Assembly (NCBI GenBank): GCA_938030665.1
Contig: CALHHY010000026.1
Span: 1-64,000, forward strand
DNA length: 64,000 nt
Reading direction: 5' to 3'
Origin: an uncultured Litoreibacter sp.
GTDB lineage: Bacteria; Pseudomonadota; Alphaproteobacteria; Rhodobacterales; Rhodobacteraceae
The notes beneath the pieces were generated by a model. It worked only from the letters and a program-made list of their open reading frames with translations, had not been told where the DNA came from and ran no database searches. The position numbers and the translations under genes were made by a program. Below are positions 1 to 9,684 of the stretch, one piece after another (the first letter of the stretch is position 1; every line of letters starts with the position of its first letter).

Positions 1-519
1 TGCCTGGCTTACCAAAGCCTCCTCTGCCGGCGAGGCGGGGCGGTAAAATGTCTGGCTAAGCCGCGCATGGTCGATCAGCATCCGGGTCAGCGCTGGCATC
101 AGATACGGGTTATGCGCCATTTCCCCGATCAACTCATGGAAACGGTGGTTGAGCATGGCGGCTTCGCTGGCCGCCGCCTGTTTGAACCTGCTCTGTACCT
201 CTTTCAGCGCGGCAAGCTGGGCTGCGTTGCGCCTTTCGGCAGCAAGCTGCGCGGTGGTGGCGTAGATCATCGGCGCGGTCTGGAAGAAGGTCCTCAGCAC
301 CTCCAGATCAAGGGAGGTCACTTTGGCCCCCCGGTTTTGCGAGGTCACAACAAATCCGTCCCCTGCGAGCCGCTGCAAGACCTCGCGCAACGGCGTGCGG
401 GAGATGCCGTATTCCGCCACCAGCCGCTGCTCGTCCAGATCCGCGCCGGGGGCAAGCTCCAGCGTCATGATCCGGCGGCGCAGGTCATCAAGGCAGTTTT
501 GTTTCGCGGTCACAGCCAT
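1..519 (-). CDS. GntR-family transcriptional regulator (FCD/FadR-type), partial, C-terminus off the left edge
   Basis: Reverse-strand frame open to the edge from ATG at 519: MAVTAKQNCLDDLRRRIMTLELAPGADLDEQRLVAEYGISRTPLREVLQRLAGDGFVVTSQNRGAKV..., a classic GntR wHTH. Confidence 0.9.
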   Translation of the reverse strand, partial: MAVTAKQNCLDDLRRRIMTLELAPGADLDEQRLVAEYGISRTPLREVLQRLAGDGFVVTSQNRGAKVTSLDLEVLRTFFQTAPMIYATTAQLAAERRNAAQLAALKEVQSRFKQAAASEAAMLNHRFHELIGEMAHNPYLMPALTRMLIDHARLSQTFYRPASPAEEALVSQA

Positions 520-543
520 TCAGGCACCTCCCTTGAATACAAT

Positions 544-553
544 ATGTATACAT
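544..553. promoter_or_regulatory. Palindrome ATGTATACAT, candidate GntR operator
   Basis: Perfect 10-bp palindrome 25 bp upstream of the GntR start codon; TGTATACA resembles FadR-subfamily GntR operators. Confidence 0.5.
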
Positions 554-591
554 GAGAGGTGCCCTTCTGGTCTGTTCGCGACAGCCCGGCG

Positions 592-2235
592 CTATCTGAG
601 GACGGAATCTGCCAATAGCCGCACCACCGTGCCTTGGTTAAGGTAGCCGGTCTTCTGCAGCTTCCTCGCCTCCTGATAGCGGCGGATGGAGCGGCGGGTG
701 CGTTCGTCAAACACCCCGTCAATCGGTCCAGGCTTCAGCCCCAGCCGCATCAAACGGTCCTCGACCAGGCGCCGCGTGCCATCGGTGAGACCCAACCGCT
801 GCTCGTTACGTTCCGCGGCCTGCAAGGCGGCGGCGTTGCGGTTGGTGAACTCAAGTTCAGAAATCCGCGCATTGGCCTGGGTAACGAAAGCGCCCTCCGG
901 GTTGGCCTGCACATAGCCTTCATAGCCTGCGATCGTGTCCACCGACCGGGCCGCGTCCCAATCCGCGCGGTCCTGTTCTGCCGCTTGTGCGCGGCGCGCC
1001 TCCTCAAAGGGGGCAAGACGCACGGTCGCGATCTCAGCGAAAACACCATCGGGGTAGCGCTCCAGATAGGCGCGCAGACCAGCCTCATCGCCCAAAGCGC
1101 CTGTTTCCCGCCAATAGGCGCGGTCCTGACGCTCGATCTCGACCTTGCGGCGTTCGGCCTCGGCTTCTAGCTCTGCGTTGCGCCGTTCAGCCTGCAGGGC
1201 GAGGCGGTCCATCAAGCCGCGTGTCACGAAGCCTGTGGCCTCCAACCCGTTGGCCTGCTGGAACCGGGTCAGCGCCGCGCGGGAGCCGGGACCGAATATG
1301 CCATCAATGCCACGCGGGTCATATTCCAACAACGTCAGCGCCCGCTGGATTTCCCGCCTGTCATCGCGGCTGAGGCTCAGCGCTTGTTCGCGGGCCTCTG
1401 CCTCGCGCGCCGGTGCGGCCTCGATATCGGCGATGGCCTGCTGCGCTTCGGATTTGAACAGCCCGTTCGGGTAGCTGTTCAGGTAGCCCTGATAGCCCGC
1501 CCGGCTGTTGATCTTGGTAGTCGCCTCCCAAAAGGCGCGCTCCGCGCTGTCGGGGTCAGCCACGATTTCCGCAGGCGCGCCGCCCATGAACGGGATCAAA
1601 GGCGCCAGAAAGCCGCTTGCCGTCAGCTCAGGGTAGGCTTGCAGGCTGCCGACGATGCTTTCGCCTTCTTCCAGCAACCCGTTGCTGAGATAATCCGCGA
1701 TCTGGCCAGCGTCGCCGCTGACAATCGTGACGCCTTGCGGGGCGGTTGGTGACACGATGCCGGGGACGAGGTCCGCACCAAGATCAAACGAACGCTTCTC
1801 TGTCCCCAACATCACCACCGCTTGACCCGGGGCCGCCGCGGCCACACTTGCAAGCACATCAAGCGATACACCCTGCGCGCCCGCGCTCAGCACGTCAGGC
1901 GCATCGGCGTCGCTGCCGAAGACCCAACCGCTGCTGCCAGTGCCAGCAAAATGACCCGACACCGCAATCACGATCCGCCCCGTGCCATCAGCTTTTCCCT
2001 GAAGCTCGCTGATCAGGCCGCGCAGCTCGGACGCGCTGGCATCCTCCCCCACGATGACGTCGAACCCAGCCTCGCGCAGCACGTCTTCGGCGTCCAGAAG
2101 ATCGTCTGCCGCGCGGATGTCGCGACCACCGTCGTAATTCTCATTGGCGACCAGCAAAGCGACATCGGCAGCGGCAGCGGCAGCGGCAAGGGGAGAGGTC
2201 AGCGCCAACAGCGCGGCAAGGGCATAGGGTCGCAT
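592..2235 (-). CDS. Secreted caspase-like (C14-fold) protein with two peptidoglycan-binding (PG_binding_1) domains
   Basis: Signal peptide; ALLVANENYDGGRDIRAADDLLDAEDVLREAGFDV...VIAVSGHFAG caspase-like block; two PGB repeats (LTLLEYDPRGIDGIFGPGSRAALTRFQQANGL and LMRLGLKPGPIDGVFDERTRRSIRRYQEARKL). Confidence 0.85.
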   Translation of the reverse strand: MRPYALAALLALTSPLAAAAAAADVALLVANENYDGGRDIRAADDLLDAEDVLREAGFDVIVGEDASASELRGLISELQGKADGTGRIVIAVSGHFAGTGSSGWVFGSDADAPDVLSAGAQGVSLDVLASVAAAAPGQAVVMLGTEKRSFDLGADLVPGIVSPTAPQGVTIVSGDAGQIADYLSNGLLEEGESIVGSLQAYPELTASGFLAPLIPFMGGAPAEIVADPDSAERAFWEATTKINSRAGYQGYLNSYPNGLFKSEAQQAIADIEAAPAREAEAREQALSLSRDDRREIQRALTLLEYDPRGIDGIFGPGSRAALTRFQQANGLEATGFVTRGLMDRLALQAERRNAELEAEAERRKVEIERQDRAYWRETGALGDEAGLRAYLERYPDGVFAEIATVRLAPFEEARRAQAAEQDRADWDAARSVDTIAGYEGYVQANPEGAFVTQANARISELEFTNRNAAALQAAERNEQRLGLTDGTRRLVEDRLMRLGLKPGPIDGVFDERTRRSIRRYQEARKLQKTGYLNQGTVVRLLADSVLR

Positions 2236-2263
2236 GAGAAGAGGCTCCGGTTATTTCTGCGGC

Positions 2264-3397
2264 TCAATCATAGCTGCGCGCGTCCTCGATCAACACCCCG
2301 TCGACTGGCAGGGTTCCGCTTGGCACGATTTCGATATCGCCCCGCAGCTTCAGGATGGCGCGCACAGCCTCGTCGTAATTGGCGTCCGCAGGGGCCTCGA
2401 TGCGAACAGTCATGCCGTCCGCATCGCCGTCGCGCGTGGCAATGACACGGGCGCGGGTGATCTCAGGATGGCGGCGGACCAGCTCTGCCACCTGTTCGGG
2501 GCGCACAAACATGCCCTTGATCTTGGTGGTTTGATCGGCGCGTCCCATCCAGCCCTTGATGCGCTTGCCCGTCCGTCCGCAGGGGCTGAGGCCGGGCATG
2601 AAGGCGCTCATGTCGCCGGTGGCAAACCGGATCAGCGGGTAGTCGGGGTTCAGCGCGGTCACGACCACCTCCCCCACGTCGCCCTCGGGCACCGCGTCGC
2701 CGGTTCCGGGCGTCACGATTTCAACGATCACGCCCTCATCCAGTAGCATCCCCTCCATCGCGGGGGATTCGTAGGCGATATGGCCCAGATCAGCGGTGGC
2801 GTAGCATTGCAGGCAGGTGATACCGCGATCAGCATAGGCTTGGCGCAGCTGCGGGAACAGCGCGCCGCCTGATACGCAGGCCTTGGTGAAGGCCAGCGCC
2901 TCCCCCATCTCGTCGGCTTTTTCCAGAATAACCTTCAGATAGTCAGGTGTGCCCGCATAGGCGGTGCAGCCGATATCCTTGGCGGCGCGCACCTGAAGCT
3001 CGGTTTGCCCGGTGCCGGCAGGCAGTACCCGCGCGCCAACCGCCCGCGCGCCGTTTTCAAACATCATCCCGGCAGGGGTCAGATGGTAGCCAAAGCAGTT
3101 CTGCACGATGTCGTCGCGCCCGACGCCTGCGGCATGCAGGAACCGGCCAAAGCGCCACCAGTCATGGCTAACGCCGCCCGGCTCGTAAATCGGGCCTGGC
3201 GATTGAAACACATGCGCGACCTCACCGACATGCAGGCCCCCGAAAGGCGGTGCGGCTTTTTGCTTATCGCTTAGCTCGGATTTGCGCAGAACCGGTTGGG
3301 CCGCCAGATCCGCAATCCCAAGGGCTGCAAGCTGGGCCGTCTGCGCCGCCTCCCGCGCATCTGCCGACCGCGTCTCCAGTTCGTCAAAAAACTGCAT
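2264..3397 (-). CDS. Phenylacetate-CoA ligase (PaaK)-like AMP-forming enzyme
   Basis: PaaK-like motifs (YAGTPDYLKVILEKADEMG, CYATADLGHIAYES, YPLIRFATGDMS, RIKGWMGRADQTTKIKGMFV). Start set at internal Met (MQFFDELETR). Confidence 0.8.
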   Translation of the reverse strand: MQFFDELETRSADAREAAQTAQLAALGIADLAAQPVLRKSELSDKQKAAPPFGGLHVGEVAHVFQSPGPIYEPGGVSHDWWRFGRFLHAAGVGRDDIVQNCFGYHLTPAGMMFENGARAVGARVLPAGTGQTELQVRAAKDIGCTAYAGTPDYLKVILEKADEMGEALAFTKACVSGGALFPQLRQAYADRGITCLQCYATADLGHIAYESPAMEGMLLDEGVIVEIVTPGTGDAVPEGDVGEVVVTALNPDYPLIRFATGDMSAFMPGLSPCGRTGKRIKGWMGRADQTTKIKGMFVRPEQVAELVRRHPEITRARVIATRDGDADGMTVRIEAPADANYDEAVRAILKLRGDIEIVPSGTLPVDGVLIEDARSYD

Positions 3398-3437
3398 TAC
3401 CGCCCCGCTTCGTTTTGGCAAAAATACTCAAAGACCA

Positions 3438-4265
3438 TCAGCTCAGCCAGCGCTTGCGCCGCCGGTAGGAACGCACGTCGCGGAAGGATTTCCGTCCCTC
3501 CTCGCTCACGCCAAGGTAGAATTCCTTCACATCCGGGTTTTCCCGCAATTCCTGGGCGGGGCCGTCCATCACCACGCGACCCGATTCCAGAATATAGCCG
3601 TAATGCGCGAACCGCAGGGCAACATTTGTGTTCTGCTCAGCTAGCAGGAAGGAGACGCCTTCCTGCTCGTTCAGGGATTTGACGATGCCGAAAATCTCTT
3701 CCACCAGCTGCGGGGCAAGACCCATGGACGGCTCGTCCAGCAAGATGGTCTCCGGCCGGGCCATCATCGCGCGGCCGATGGCGCACATTTGCTGCTCCCC
3801 GCCCGAGGTGTAGCCTGCCTGAGAAGTCCGGCGTTCCTTCAGCCGAGGAAAATAGGCATAGACCTTTTCCAGATCCGCCGCGATTGCGCCGCGACCGTCG
3901 CCGCGCGTATAGGCGCCGGTCATCAGATTTTCTTCGACGGTCAGGTGTTCGAAACAGTGACGCCCCTCCATCACCTGCACGACGCCGCGTTTGACCATGT
4001 CAGCCGGGTCGAGCCCCGCAACGCTATCGCCCCGATATGCAATGGAGCCTTTGGTGACCTCGCCCCTTTCCGAATGAAGCAGGTTCGAGACCGCCTTTAG
4101 CGTCGTGGTCTTGCCGGCGCCGTTGCCGCCCAGAAGCGCGGTAATGCCGCCCTCGGCCACTTTCAGCGACACGCCTTTCAAAACAAGGATGACGTGGTTG
4201 TAAATCACCTCGATATTGTTGACTTCCAACAAGGTCTTGGACTGGGTTTCACTGCTGTCTAGCAT
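3438..4265 (-). CDS. HAAT-family ABC transporter ATP-binding protein (LivF-like)
   Basis: Walker A GGNGAGKTT, signature SGGEQQM, Walker B ILLDEPSMGLAP. True start is MLDSSETQSK at 4265, not the longer ORF. Confidence 0.9.
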   Translation of the reverse strand: MLDSSETQSKTLLEVNNIEVIYNHVILVLKGVSLKVAEGGITALLGGNGAGKTTTLKAVSNLLHSERGEVTKGSIAYRGDSVAGLDPADMVKRGVVQVMEGRHCFEHLTVEENLMTGAYTRGDGRGAIAADLEKVYAYFPRLKERRTSQAGYTSGGEQQMCAIGRAMMARPETILLDEPSMGLAPQLVEEIFGIVKSLNEQEGVSFLLAEQNTNVALRFAHYGYILESGRVVMDGPAQELRENPDVKEFYLGVSEEGRKSFRDVRSYRRRKRWLS

Positions 4266-4278
4266 CACGTTCCTCTCG

Positions 4279-5514
4279 TCAAAATTCCAGTATCCGGCGG
4301 CGCAATTCGTCAGGGCCGATGAAGGGATCAGCGCCCGCCGCCGCCGCCTGCCCGGCGCGGTAAAGCATGTCCGTGATGCAGGGGGAGAAAAGCAGCTCCC
4401 GCTCCGCCTTCGAACAGTCAAGCCCCGACACATCGGGCATGCGCGCCGCGCGCAGACGCCACCCGGAAGTCTCGGCCAAATCGATCGTGGACAGGACGGA
4501 GTTCCGCAGCCCCTCGTCAATCACCAGATCAAAGCTGCGGGTGGCGATCTCCTGCAGGTTCTCGTCAATATCGGCCTCGCGCACCCGCAGGTCCGAGTTG
4601 ATGATCAGCGTCACCTCGACATTCAGCCGGGCGTTTTCCGCCACCGCCTGGCGTTCCAACCCACGGGCGACATCGGCCAGAAAGATATGTTCGCGCAGGC
4701 CCGCATCGGCATAAAGAGCCGCACCAATCCGGCGCGGCGGGAACAGACCGGGAATGGCGCTGGTGGCCATCACCGCATCGGTCAGGCAGTCGCGCTTCTC
4801 TGCAAAGCTCAGCGGCGACAGGGCCGCGAATTCGCCGACATGGAGCTGGTCGAACCGGCCGGTGCGCAGGTCGGTGGCCCCCAGAAGGATCTCGTCGCCC
4901 TGTTTCCAGCGCTGCGCGATGGCCTCCATCATCTCGGGCGTGATGGCATTCGAGACGCGCGCCTCCAACGGGCCTGTCCCGTATAGCGACGGGCGGCCAA
5001 AAAGCACCCCGATGACCCCGTTCGGCGTGACCACATCGGCCTCTCCAATGTTGCGGGTCAGGGCAAGCCGGTCATCGAAAGCTTTACCTGCAAAAATGAT
5101 CGGCGCCAGCACCCCGCCGGCACTTGCGCCGGTGACCAGATCAAATTGCGGCCTGTCGCCGCGCGCGCTCCAACCTTCCAGAAAGCCGCCGGCAAAGGCG
5201 CCGTACTGCCCGCCGGTAGAGAGCGCCAGAATGTGGATGTCGACCACCGGGCGGCGGGCGCGGCGGGCGGGTGTCGGTGCGATTTCCTCAAGGTTCGATT
5301 CAAGGATACGGCCCATCATGTTCTCGAAGCCGTCATCTTCAAGTGGGCCAAACAGCGGGGGAGAGGCGGCCTGGGTGACCGGCGTGTCCGCCGGGGGCAA
5401 TTCAAGCGGCAAAAGCCCCGTGCATTGCCGCGTCACCTCCGCGCCGTTACCGACGCTCGCGCAGGCCTGCAGCACCAGGCAAAGCGGCAGGAGGGCGGCG
5501 CGCAGCCACCTCAT
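4279..5514 (-). CDS. Patatin-like phospholipase lipoprotein
   Basis: Lipobox-like LCLVLQAC; ALSTGGQYGAFAGGFLEGW and GASAGG (GxSxG) nucleophile motif; DAGLREHIF. Start at MRWLRAALLPLC. Confidence 0.85.
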   Translation of the reverse strand: MRWLRAALLPLCLVLQACASVGNGAEVTRQCTGLLPLELPPADTPVTQAASPPLFGPLEDDGFENMMGRILESNLEEIAPTPARRARRPVVDIHILALSTGGQYGAFAGGFLEGWSARGDRPQFDLVTGASAGGVLAPIIFAGKAFDDRLALTRNIGEADVVTPNGVIGVLFGRPSLYGTGPLEARVSNAITPEMMEAIAQRWKQGDEILLGATDLRTGRFDQLHVGEFAALSPLSFAEKRDCLTDAVMATSAIPGLFPPRRIGAALYADAGLREHIFLADVARGLERQAVAENARLNVEVTLIINSDLRVREADIDENLQEIATRSFDLVIDEGLRNSVLSTIDLAETSGWRLRAARMPDVSGLDCSKAERELLFSPCITDMLYRAGQAAAAGADPFIGPDELRRRILEF

Positions 5515-5622
5515 CGCGTTTAAGCTTTGTCCGTCGCGCGCCATAAGGGTCCAAGCCAAGCCTCTGAAATAGATGCCCCGGCCCACCGGATATGCCAGCG
5601 GGCCGGGGGGTGTCGTGAAGGT

Positions 5623-6894
5623 TTAGGAGCAGCCGGCCTCGATGCCGCTTTCTGCCGCAAAGGCTGCCGAGTCTTCCTCAATCAGCTTCTGCACAACCTC
5701 CTGATCCGAGCCTTCGAAGCCCGTGATTAGCTTCCACTCGCTGGCGGAGGCGTCCCACTGCGCCACGGCGCCAAGGCCGTTGCCGCCATGGTTCTCGCAG
5801 GAGACTTTGAACTCCGGCCCGAAGCCCGGCAGCCCAATTTCGGCCATCTTGGCCTCGGTGATCTCCAGCGCTTCCATACCGTCGCGCATCATTGCAGGGG
5901 TGATATCGGACACGCCGTGAATGGATTGCGCGGTTTTGGTGGCCTCAGCCGCCAGCATCGCGGCATACATGCCACGGTTGTAAAGCGCTGTGCCGACCTG
6001 GTCGCCGGCACCCGCAGCCTTGCCCGCATCCACGACATATTTCCGCAGATCGTCGAAGATCGGGTAGTCGTCGCCCACATTGTGGAAGGTCAGCGCCTTG
6101 TAGCCATTGGCCTTGTCGCCCGCAGGCAGCACGTCATTTTCCGAGCCGGACCACCAGATGCCGATGAAGTTTTCCATCGGGTAGCGGATGTTGGCGGCTT
6201 CCTGAATGGCCACCTGGTTCATCACGCCCCAACCATACATGATCACATTGTCAGGCTTTTCGCGGCGGATTTGCAGCCATTGCGACTTCTGCTCCTGACC
6301 AGGGTGGTCGACAGGGACCAGCATCAGCTCGAAATCGTGCTTCTTGGAAAGCTCCTCCAGCGTCCGGATCGGCTCCTTACCGTAGGCGGAGTTATGATAG
6401 ACCAGCGCGATTTTCTTGCCAGAGATGTCGCCCAGGCTCTGAATGTGATTGATCGCGTGGCTTGCCCCGTCCCAGTAGTTGGCCGGGTAGTTGAACACGT
6501 TGGAGAACACTTCGCCGTTCTTGGCCGAGGTGCGACCGTAACCCATCGTGTGCATCGGGATGCCGTCTGCGGTGACTTTCGGGATCAGCTGATATGTGAT
6601 GCCGGTCGAAAGCGGTTGATAGATCAGCGCGCCTTCACCTTTTGTGGCCTCGTAGCATTCCACGCCTTTTTCGGTGTTATAGCCGGTCTCGCATTCGATG
6701 ACCCGTGCCGGGACGCCGCCAATGCCGCCGTCACGTTCGTTCAGCAAGGTGAAATAGTCCTCATAGCCATCCGCAAAGGGGATGCCGTTCGCCGCATATG
6801 GCCCGGTCCGGTAGCTCAGCGACGGGAACACAAGGTCCGCCATCACCGGAGATGCAGCCATCACAGCCGCTATTGTCATTGTCGTCAGTTTCAT
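5623..6894 (-). CDS. HAAT ABC transporter periplasmic substrate-binding protein
   Basis: Signal peptide; FPSLSYRTGPYAANGIPFADGYEDYFTLLNERDGGIGG, Peripla_BP_6-type. Confidence 0.85.
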   Translation of the reverse strand: MKLTTMTIAAVMAASPVMADLVFPSLSYRTGPYAANGIPFADGYEDYFTLLNERDGGIGGVPARVIECETGYNTEKGVECYEATKGEGALIYQPLSTGITYQLIPKVTADGIPMHTMGYGRTSAKNGEVFSNVFNYPANYWDGASHAINHIQSLGDISGKKIALVYHNSAYGKEPIRTLEELSKKHDFELMLVPVDHPGQEQKSQWLQIRREKPDNVIMYGWGVMNQVAIQEAANIRYPMENFIGIWWSGSENDVLPAGDKANGYKALTFHNVGDDYPIFDDLRKYVVDAGKAAGAGDQVGTALYNRGMYAAMLAAEATKTAQSIHGVSDITPAMMRDGMEALEITEAKMAEIGLPGFGPEFKVSCENHGGNGLGAVAQWDASASEWKLITGFEGSDQEVVQKLIEEDSAAFAAESGIEAGCS

Positions 6895-6964
6895 CGGTTT
6901 GTTTCCTCCCTAGGATTATACAGATGTGGTGGGCGGGTTTTGGCCCCGCCTCTGGTTGATGAGG

Positions 6965-8041
6965 TTAATGCGGAAACGGCCAGAGCCGCAGTTTTTCTTT
7001 TGCCAGCCGCCATAGCTGCGCCAGGCCGTGAGGCTCGACGATCAGGAAGGCCACGATCAGCCCGCCCACGATCACCAGCTGGAGATGCGCGGCAAGGTCC
7101 GTGGGCCAGCCCAGCCCGCCGACCAGCACGTTTTTCAAAAACACAGGTAGCAGCACCATGAAGGCCGCCCCGGCGAAGGAGCCAAAGATAGAGCCAAGCC
7201 CGCCGATGATGATCATGAAGAGCACCAGGAACGACTTGTCGATGCCGAAGCTCTCCCCCACTTCGGCCGCGCCCAGATAGACCGCGAAGAACAGCGCCCC
7301 CGAGATCCCCACGAAGAACCCCGATACCATGAAGGCCGTCAGCTTGGCGCTCATCGGGTTCACGCCGATAATCTCGGCGGCGATATCCATGTCACGGATC
7401 GCCATCCAGCGCCGCCCGACCGAGCCGCGTGTGAGGTTGCGCGCGATGATGGCGCAGATGGTGACGAAGACGAGGCAGATCAGGTATTTCGCCCAGGCCT
7501 CGGTATTCGGTCCGGTGATGATGATGCCGAACACGCTGCGCTCCGGCGCGGAGATCTGGCCCGAGGCGGAGTAGTTGTAGAACCACGGCACCTTGTTAAA
7601 GAGCCACACAAGGAAGAACTGTGCTGCCAGTGTGGCCACCGCCAGATAGAACCCCTTGATCCTGAGCGAGGGCAGCCCGAACAAGGTCACCACGGCGGCC
7701 GTGACCAGGCCGGCCAGCGGTATGTGGATCAGCATCGAAATCTCGGGGAAGGCCGTCATCAGCTTGTAGCAGCTATAGGCCCCCACAGCCATAAACGCGC
7801 CCGTGCCAAGCGAGACCTGCCCGCAATAGCCCGTCAGAATGTTCAGCCCGATCGCCGCAATCGCGTAGATCAGAAACGGCACCATGACCGCGTTGGCCCA
7901 GTAGTCGTTGATGATGAACGGAATGATCCCAAAGGCCACGGCCAGCACCACGTAGTATCGATACCGATCAAATTTGATCGGGAAGGTCTGGCTGTCCTGC
8001 GGGTAGGTGGTCGAAAAATCGCCTGCTTCACGGTAGAACAT
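6965..8041 (-). CDS. HAAT ABC transporter permease (LivM-like)
   Basis: Multiple TM segments; GYCGQVSLGTGAFMAVGAY and GGLGSIFGSFAGAAFMVLLP. Confidence 0.9.
   Translation of the reverse strand: MFYREAGDFSTTYPQDSQTFPIKFDRYRYYVVLAVAFGIIPFIINDYWANAVMVPFLIYAIAAIGLNILTGYCGQVSLGTGAFMAVGAYSCYKLMTAFPEISMLIHIPLAGLVTAAVVTLFGLPSLRIKGFYLAVATLAAQFFLVWLFNKVPWFYNYSASGQISAPERSVFGIIITGPNTEAWAKYLICLVFVTICAIIARNLTRGSVGRRWMAIRDMDIAAEIIGVNPMSAKLTAFMVSGFFVGISGALFFAVYLGAAEVGESFGIDKSFLVLFMIIIGGLGSIFGSFAGAAFMVLLPVFLKNVLVGGLGWPTDLAAHLQLVIVGGLIVAFLIVEPHGLAQLWRLAKEKLRLWPFPH
7974..7991. repeat. Perfect 18-bp palindrome CCGATCAAATTTGATCGG inside the livM-like CDS
   Basis: Read directly; CCGATCAAA is the exact reverse complement of TTTGATCGG. 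Confidence 0.95.
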
Positions 8042-8121
8042 CTCAGAAACTCCTCCTGAAGGTCAGCGGGTGGGTGGGTGTCGTCACGCGCAGCGGGGCG
8101 CGGTCACTCAGCCGCAGCATC

Positions 8122-9108
8122 TCAAACCCTCTCAATGATCTTCTCCCCAAACAGCCCCTGCGGGCGGAACACCAGGAATAACAGGGCCAGCACATAGGCA
8201 AACCAGTTCTCCGTCGCGCCGCCGACCAGGGGGCCTATTCCGAATTCGAAAAGCTTCTCCCCCACCCCGATGATCAGCCCGCCGACAATGGCGCCGGGGA
8301 TCGAGGTGAAGCCGCCCAGCATCAGCACCGGCAGCGCCTTCAACGCGATCAGCGAGAGGGAGAACTGCACCCCAGATTTCGCGCCCCACATGATGCCAGC
8401 GACAAGCGCCACGAAGCCTGCGATGGACCACACGAGGATCCAGATGAAGTTCAGCGAGATGCCGACGCTCAGCGCGGCCTGGTGGTCATCCGCCACCGCC
8501 CGCAAGGCGCGGCCTTGTTTGGTATATTGCGAAAACGCGATAAGGGCTGCCACAAGGACCACCGCCACAATCGCGGCAGAGATATCAAGGTTGTCAATAA
8601 AGAACCCGTAGCCAAGCGCCTCCAACGTGGTGACGTCAATCCAGTCATTGATGCCCTGCGGCAGCCCCACATCCAGCTTCTTGATCTCGGCGCCCCACAT
8701 GATGTCGCCGATCCCCTCCAGCATGAAGGCAAGGCCGATGGTTGCCATGAACAGCAGGATCGGTTCTTGGTTGACCAGATGCCTGAAGATGAAATGTTGC
8801 ACGGCCCAGGCCAGCGCGACCATCACCACCATCGTCAGAAAAATGGCCAGCAAGGCCGGCACATGCCAGCCGAAATGGTGTATCTCCGTCCCGAATATCG
8901 CGTTAATTAAATGGGCAAAGGGGACCTGCCCCTCCATGATGCCAACAAGGGTCAAGGCGGCAAAAAGGGCCATCACCCCCTGGGCGTAATTGAAAATGCC
9001 GGAGGCCTTGTAGATCAGCACGAACCCAAGGGCCACCAGCGCGTAAAGCACACCGGCCATCAGCCCGTTCAGCGTGACCTCCATGGCGAATAGCAGTTGT
9101 TCAGGCAT
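8122..9108 (-). CDS. HAAT ABC transporter permease (LivH-like)
   Basis: GLMAGVLYALVALGFVLIYKASGIFNYAQG, LGGFTSIPGAIVGGLIIG. Confidence 0.9.
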   Translation of the reverse strand: MPEQLLFAMEVTLNGLMAGVLYALVALGFVLIYKASGIFNYAQGVMALFAALTLVGIMEGQVPFAHLINAIFGTEIHHFGWHVPALLAIFLTMVVMVALAWAVQHFIFRHLVNQEPILLFMATIGLAFMLEGIGDIMWGAEIKKLDVGLPQGINDWIDVTTLEALGYGFFIDNLDISAAIVAVVLVAALIAFSQYTKQGRALRAVADDHQAALSVGISLNFIWILVWSIAGFVALVAGIMWGAKSGVQFSLSLIALKALPVLMLGGFTSIPGAIVGGLIIGVGEKLFEFGIGPLVGGATENWFAYVLALLFLVFRPQGLFGEKIIERV

Positions 9109-9126
9109 GGGTGCGACCCTCCGGTT

Positions 9127-9684
9127 TCAGCATTGCACGACCTCTCTGAGCGGGGGCGCGACGCCCAGCCGGGCCGCCCCTTTGTTGGTAATGTCGCCGC
9201 GCAGGACCATGCGCTGCCCGCCGATGCAGGCAGACAGGCGGGCGGCATTGATATCGTTCTTGAAACTTGCGTCACGCGCGAAACGGATGCCCGCAATTTC
9301 GGTCGCGGGCAGCTTGTTGATCCAGGCCACCAGCCGGCGGTCCAGCGGATCCTGGGTCAGGAAGCTGCCACCATCGGCGTTGCGCAGAACGTCGCATACA
9401 AAAGGCCGGCCCCTCTTATCGCCGCGCTGGCCGAAGATAATGTCGTAATCGCCTTCCGGCGCGGACCATTGTTCGTAGCTCAGATAGGCCACCGGCACGA
9501 AGCCATCCTGCTTGCTGAACCCGTCAAACCCGGCGCTGCTTTCGCTGCTGAGCGCGGCCACACAGGTCTCAAGAAGGCCCGTCACGCGCGCTATTTGGGC
9601 CTCGCTCAGGCTCTGCTCCGATGCGGAGGCCGCGCCGGCCGCCGTCATGGCAACAAACAATAATAGGGCACCGCTACGCTTCAA
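9127..9684 (-). CDS. Small secreted hypothetical protein (paralog 3)
   Basis: Signal peptide MKRSGALLLFVAMTAAGAASA; position and overlap with paralog 2; conserved spaced Cys. Confidence 0.7.
   Translation of the reverse strand: MKRSGALLLFVAMTAAGAASASEQSLSEAQIARVTGLLETCVAALSSESSAGFDGFSKQDGFVPVAYLSYEQWSAPEGDYDIIFGQRGDKRGRPFVCDVLRNADGGSFLTQDPLDRRLVAWINKLPATEIAGIRFARDASFKNDINAARLSACIGGQRMVLRGDITNKGAARLGVAPPLREVVQC

Noticed and set aside
5788-7161. 457-aa plus-strand ORF
   Set aside because: Antisense to the substrate-binding protein and permease genes.
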